A stretch of 6,158 bases of DNA from positions 1 to 6,158 of the forward strand of contig CALMDI010000372.1 in the NCBI GenBank assembly GCA_937864975.1, in the 5' to 3' direction. Position numbers and translations under genes: made by a program. The notes under the pieces were generated by a model. The model ran no database searches and was not told where the DNA came from. It saw only the letters and a program-made list of their open reading frames with translations. Positions 4,001 through 6,158 of this stretch are shown one piece after another; positions within the stretch are counted from its first letter, which is position 1, and each line of letters begins with the position of its first letter. This DNA comes from an uncultured Chloroflexota bacterium. GTDB taxonomy: Bacteria; Chloroflexota; Anaerolineae; Aggregatilineales; Phototrophicaceae.

Positions 4001-6158
4001 CTCCGATTTGGAAAAAGCAATCCAGGATTGGCTCCTGTCGGAGCCTGAAACCGACGACGCTGAGACAATTCCCGTCCGCAAGCGCGCGGACGATAATGAA
4101 GACGATGGTGTCGATATCCCCGACGAGCTTCCGATTTTGCCGCTTCGCGGCGTGGTCGTCTACCCGCAGACGGCGGTTCCGCTGACCGTCGGTCAGCCGC
4201 GCAGTATCCGACTGGTCGACGACGTCGTCAGCGGCAGTCGAATGATCGGTCTGGTGACGTCGAAGGACGCCGAGATGGAATCGCCGGGACCGGATGACAT
4301 CTATCGCGTCGGCACGGTGGCGCAAATTCACCGCCTGTTCCGCGCACCGGATGGCACGATTCGCCTGCTGGTGCAGGGTTTGGCGCGTATCGCCATTGAC
4401 GATTTTACGGTGACGGAGCCGTTCCTGCGGGCGAAAGTTCGTCCTCTGCCGGAAGTGGTCGAAGACACGCTGGAAGTCGAGGCGCTGACGCGCACCGTGG
4501 TTGACCTGTTCAGCCGCCTTGCCGATCTCGTGCCGAGCATTCCCGGCGAGTTGATTACGTCGGCGCTCAACGTCGACGATCCGCTGCAGCTGGCATACAC
4601 GATTGCGACCTACATCCGCATCGATCTGGACGAAGCCCAGTCGCTGCTGGAGATGGAAAGCACCGAGGCAAAACTGCGCCGCCTGATCCAGATTCTCGGT
4701 AAAGAGCTTGAAGTCCTCGAACTTGGTCGCAAAATTCAGACCGAAGCTCAGTCCGAGATGGAGAAAATGCAGCGCGAGTATTACCTGCGCGAGCAGTTGA
4801 AAGCCATCCAGCGCGAGCTGGGCGAGGGCGACGAGCAGACCGTTGAAATCGAGGAATACCGCCGCAAAATCGCGGAATCCGGGATGCCGGAAGAGGCAAT
4901 GAAAGAAGCCGTCCGCGAGTTGGATCGGCTGGCGAAGCTGCCCCCACAGGCGGCGGAATACGGCGTGATCCGCACGTATCTCGACTGGCTGACCGGACTT
5001 CCGTGGAGCAAGCAGAGCGACGACAACCTCGACATTGCCCACGCGCGCAAGGTGCTGGACGAAGACCATTATGGATTGCAGGACATCAAGGAGCGCATCC
5101 TTGAGTTCCTCGCCGTCCGCAAGCTGCGCCGCGAGCGCGCCGATCAACTGAACGAGAATGACGAAGTGCCCGCCGACTATATCCGCCGCGAGCGTACCGG
5201 CGCGATCCTGTGCTTCGTCGGACCTCCCGGCGTCGGCAAGACGTCACTCGGCGCGTCGATTGCGCGGGCGATGGGACGCAAATTTATTCGCATGAGCCTG
5301 GGCGGCGTGCGTGACGAAGCAGAAATTCGCGGTTTTCGCCGCACGTATATCGGCGCGATGCCGGGGCGTATTGTCCAAACGATCAGCCGCGCCGGGACAA
5401 AGAACCCGGTGATGATGCTGGACGAAATCGACAAGCTGGGGCGCGACTTCCGCGGCGACCCCGCGAGCGCGCTGCTGGAAGTGCTTGACCCGGAGCAGAA
5501 CGTGGAATTTCGCGACCATTATCTCGACGTGCCGTTCGACCTGAGCGAGGTGCTGTTTATCACCACGGCAAACGACCTCGATCCGATTCCCGGACCGCTG
5601 CGTGACCGTATGGAGATCATTCATCTCAGCGGCTATACGGAGCACGAAAAGCTTGCCATCGCGCAGCAGTATCTTGTGCCCCGTCAGATACGCGAGAATG
5701 GGCTGCGTCCTGAAGAGATCGAGTTCACCGATAACGCGCTGCTGGAACTTATCCGCGACTACACCCGCGAGGCGGGCGTCCGCACGCTGGAGCGCGAGAT
5801 CGGGCGCGCCGCGCGCAAGGTGGTGACGCGCATCGCCGAGGGCGAGCAGTCGAAGGTCGTCATCGACGCCAGGCTGCTGCGCCAGCTTCTGGGCAGACCG
5901 CGGTACGGCTACCGCGAGGAAATCGAGGAACGCACGGATCGTCCCGGTGTCGCGACCGGCTTGGCGTGGACGCCCTTCGGCGGTGACGTGCTGTTTATCG
6001 AAGCGACGCAGATGCCCGGCGGCAAGGGCTTCCAGTATACCGGGCAGTTGGGGGAGGTCATGCAGGAGAGCGCGCGGCTGGCGATGAGCTATGTCCGCTC
6101 GAAGGCGGAGGATTTGAAGATTCCGCCGAAGTTCTTCGAGGAGCATGATATTCACCTG
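3990..6158 (+). CDS. lon: ATP-dependent protease LonA, 3'-truncated by the window edge
   Basis: 723 residues are visible from ATG 3990, which overlaps the hsp20 stop by 11 nt and has GAAGAGGA at 3971-3978 upstream. An acidic N-terminal extension (about 1-45) precedes the LON substrate-recognition domain (about 47-245; starts LPILPLRGVVVYP). A helical coiled-coil region follows, with REYYLREQLKAIQRELGE at about 262-280. The AAA+ domain has Walker A GPPGVGKT (411-418, K417), pore-loop Y453-I454 in RRTYIGAMPG, Walker B LDEIDK (D478, E479), sensor-1 N528 (ITTAND), arginine finger in LRDRME (R540) and sensor-2 R598 (GVRTLERE). The protease domain starts near 650 (GLAWTPFGGD, MPGGKG, TGQLGEVMQESA) and is cut at DIHL. 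By alignment with E. coli Lon the catalytic Ser would fall near residue 736 and the Lys later, both outside the window. It degrades damaged and regulatory proteins in the cytoplasm. One oddity is F449, where the family nearly always has His (RGHRRTY). Confidence 0.97.
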   Translation, partial: MIANSDLEKAIQDWLLSEPETDDAETIPVRKRADDNEDDGVDIPDELPILPLRGVVVYPQTAVPLTVGQPRSIRLVDDVVSGSRMIGLVTSKDAEMESPGPDDIYRVGTVAQIHRLFRAPDGTIRLLVQGLARIAIDDFTVTEPFLRAKVRPLPEVVEDTLEVEALTRTVVDLFSRLADLVPSIPGELITSALNVDDPLQLAYTIATYIRIDLDEAQSLLEMESTEAKLRRLIQILGKELEVLELGRKIQTEAQSEMEKMQREYYLREQLKAIQRELGEGDEQTVEIEEYRRKIAESGMPEEAMKEAVRELDRLAKLPPQAAEYGVIRTYLDWLTGLPWSKQSDDNLDIAHARKVLDEDHYGLQDIKERILEFLAVRKLRRERADQLNENDEVPADYIRRERTGAILCFVGPPGVGKTSLGASIARAMGRKFIRMSLGGVRDEAEIRGFRRTYIGAMPGRIVQTISRAGTKNPVMMLDEIDKLGRDFRGDPASALLEVLDPEQNVEFRDHYLDVPFDLSEVLFITTANDLDPIPGPLRDRMEIIHLSGYTEHEKLAIAQQYLVPRQIRENGLRPEEIEFTDNALLELIRDYTREAGVRTLEREIGRAARKVVTRIAEGEQSKVVIDARLLRQLLGRPRYGYREEIEERTDRPGVATGLAWTPFGGDVLFIEATQMPGGKGFQYTGQLGEVMQESARLAMSYVRSKAEDLKIPPKFFEEHDIHL

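Noticed and set aside
3951..6155. Long minus-strand open frames (3951-5147 and 5244-6155)
   Set aside because: They are antisense to lon, which is continuous and fully conserved over the same stretch; the translated products show no recognisable family.

Overview
The window looks like bacterial chromosome with moderately high GC and dense coding, all on the + strand. A Chloroflexota (Anaerolineae-like) source is the best guess. It rests on three things: a secreted domain ending in a Pro/Thr tail of the TPTPTAT type common in that phylum, an hsp20-lon pair, and a SpoIIM-type membrane domain outside any visible sporulation context. This is inference from style; there is no 16S or other marker gene in the window.

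Layout. (1) Bases 1-1612 hold an ABC export cassette: the last 38 codons of a probable ATP-binding subunit, overlapping by 17 nt a 503-residue permease. The permease joins an ABC-2 type membrane domain to a C-terminal SpoIIM/DUF95-like membrane domain. (2) Bases 1733-2488 encode a free-standing 251-residue metallo-beta-lactamase-fold hydrolase with the RNase Z/arylsulfatase-type ligand pattern but no room for the RNase Z exosite arm. (3) Bases 2489-2707 are an unusually structured intergenic stretch. It holds a small hairpin, a 17-bp bulged stem-loop whose loop is complementary to a downstream Shine-Dalgarno, and a 22-codon leader ORF placed behind that Shine-Dalgarno. (4) Bases 2708-3370 encode a 220-residue membrane protein of unknown function with a two-helix DUF6199-like module, a probable extracytoplasmic domain with two cysteines and a Pro/Thr tail. 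(5) Bases 3557-6158 carry a protein quality-control pair: an Hsp20 small heat-shock protein whose stop codon overlaps the start of a LonA protease gene. lon runs off the window end about 13 codons before the expected catalytic serine.

How the genes work together. The ATPase and permease fragments should form one exporter or lipid/cofactor-handling complex. Hsp20 would hold unfolding proteins and Lon would degrade those that cannot be rescued; their overlapping genes suggest co-transcription and translational coupling. The hydrolase and the tail-bearing membrane protein have no obvious partners here. The most unusual signals are the ABC-2/SpoIIM fusion and the structured leader before the unknown membrane protein. 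I found no mobile element, CRISPR array, tRNA or rRNA. No intergenic gap exceeds about 220 nt.
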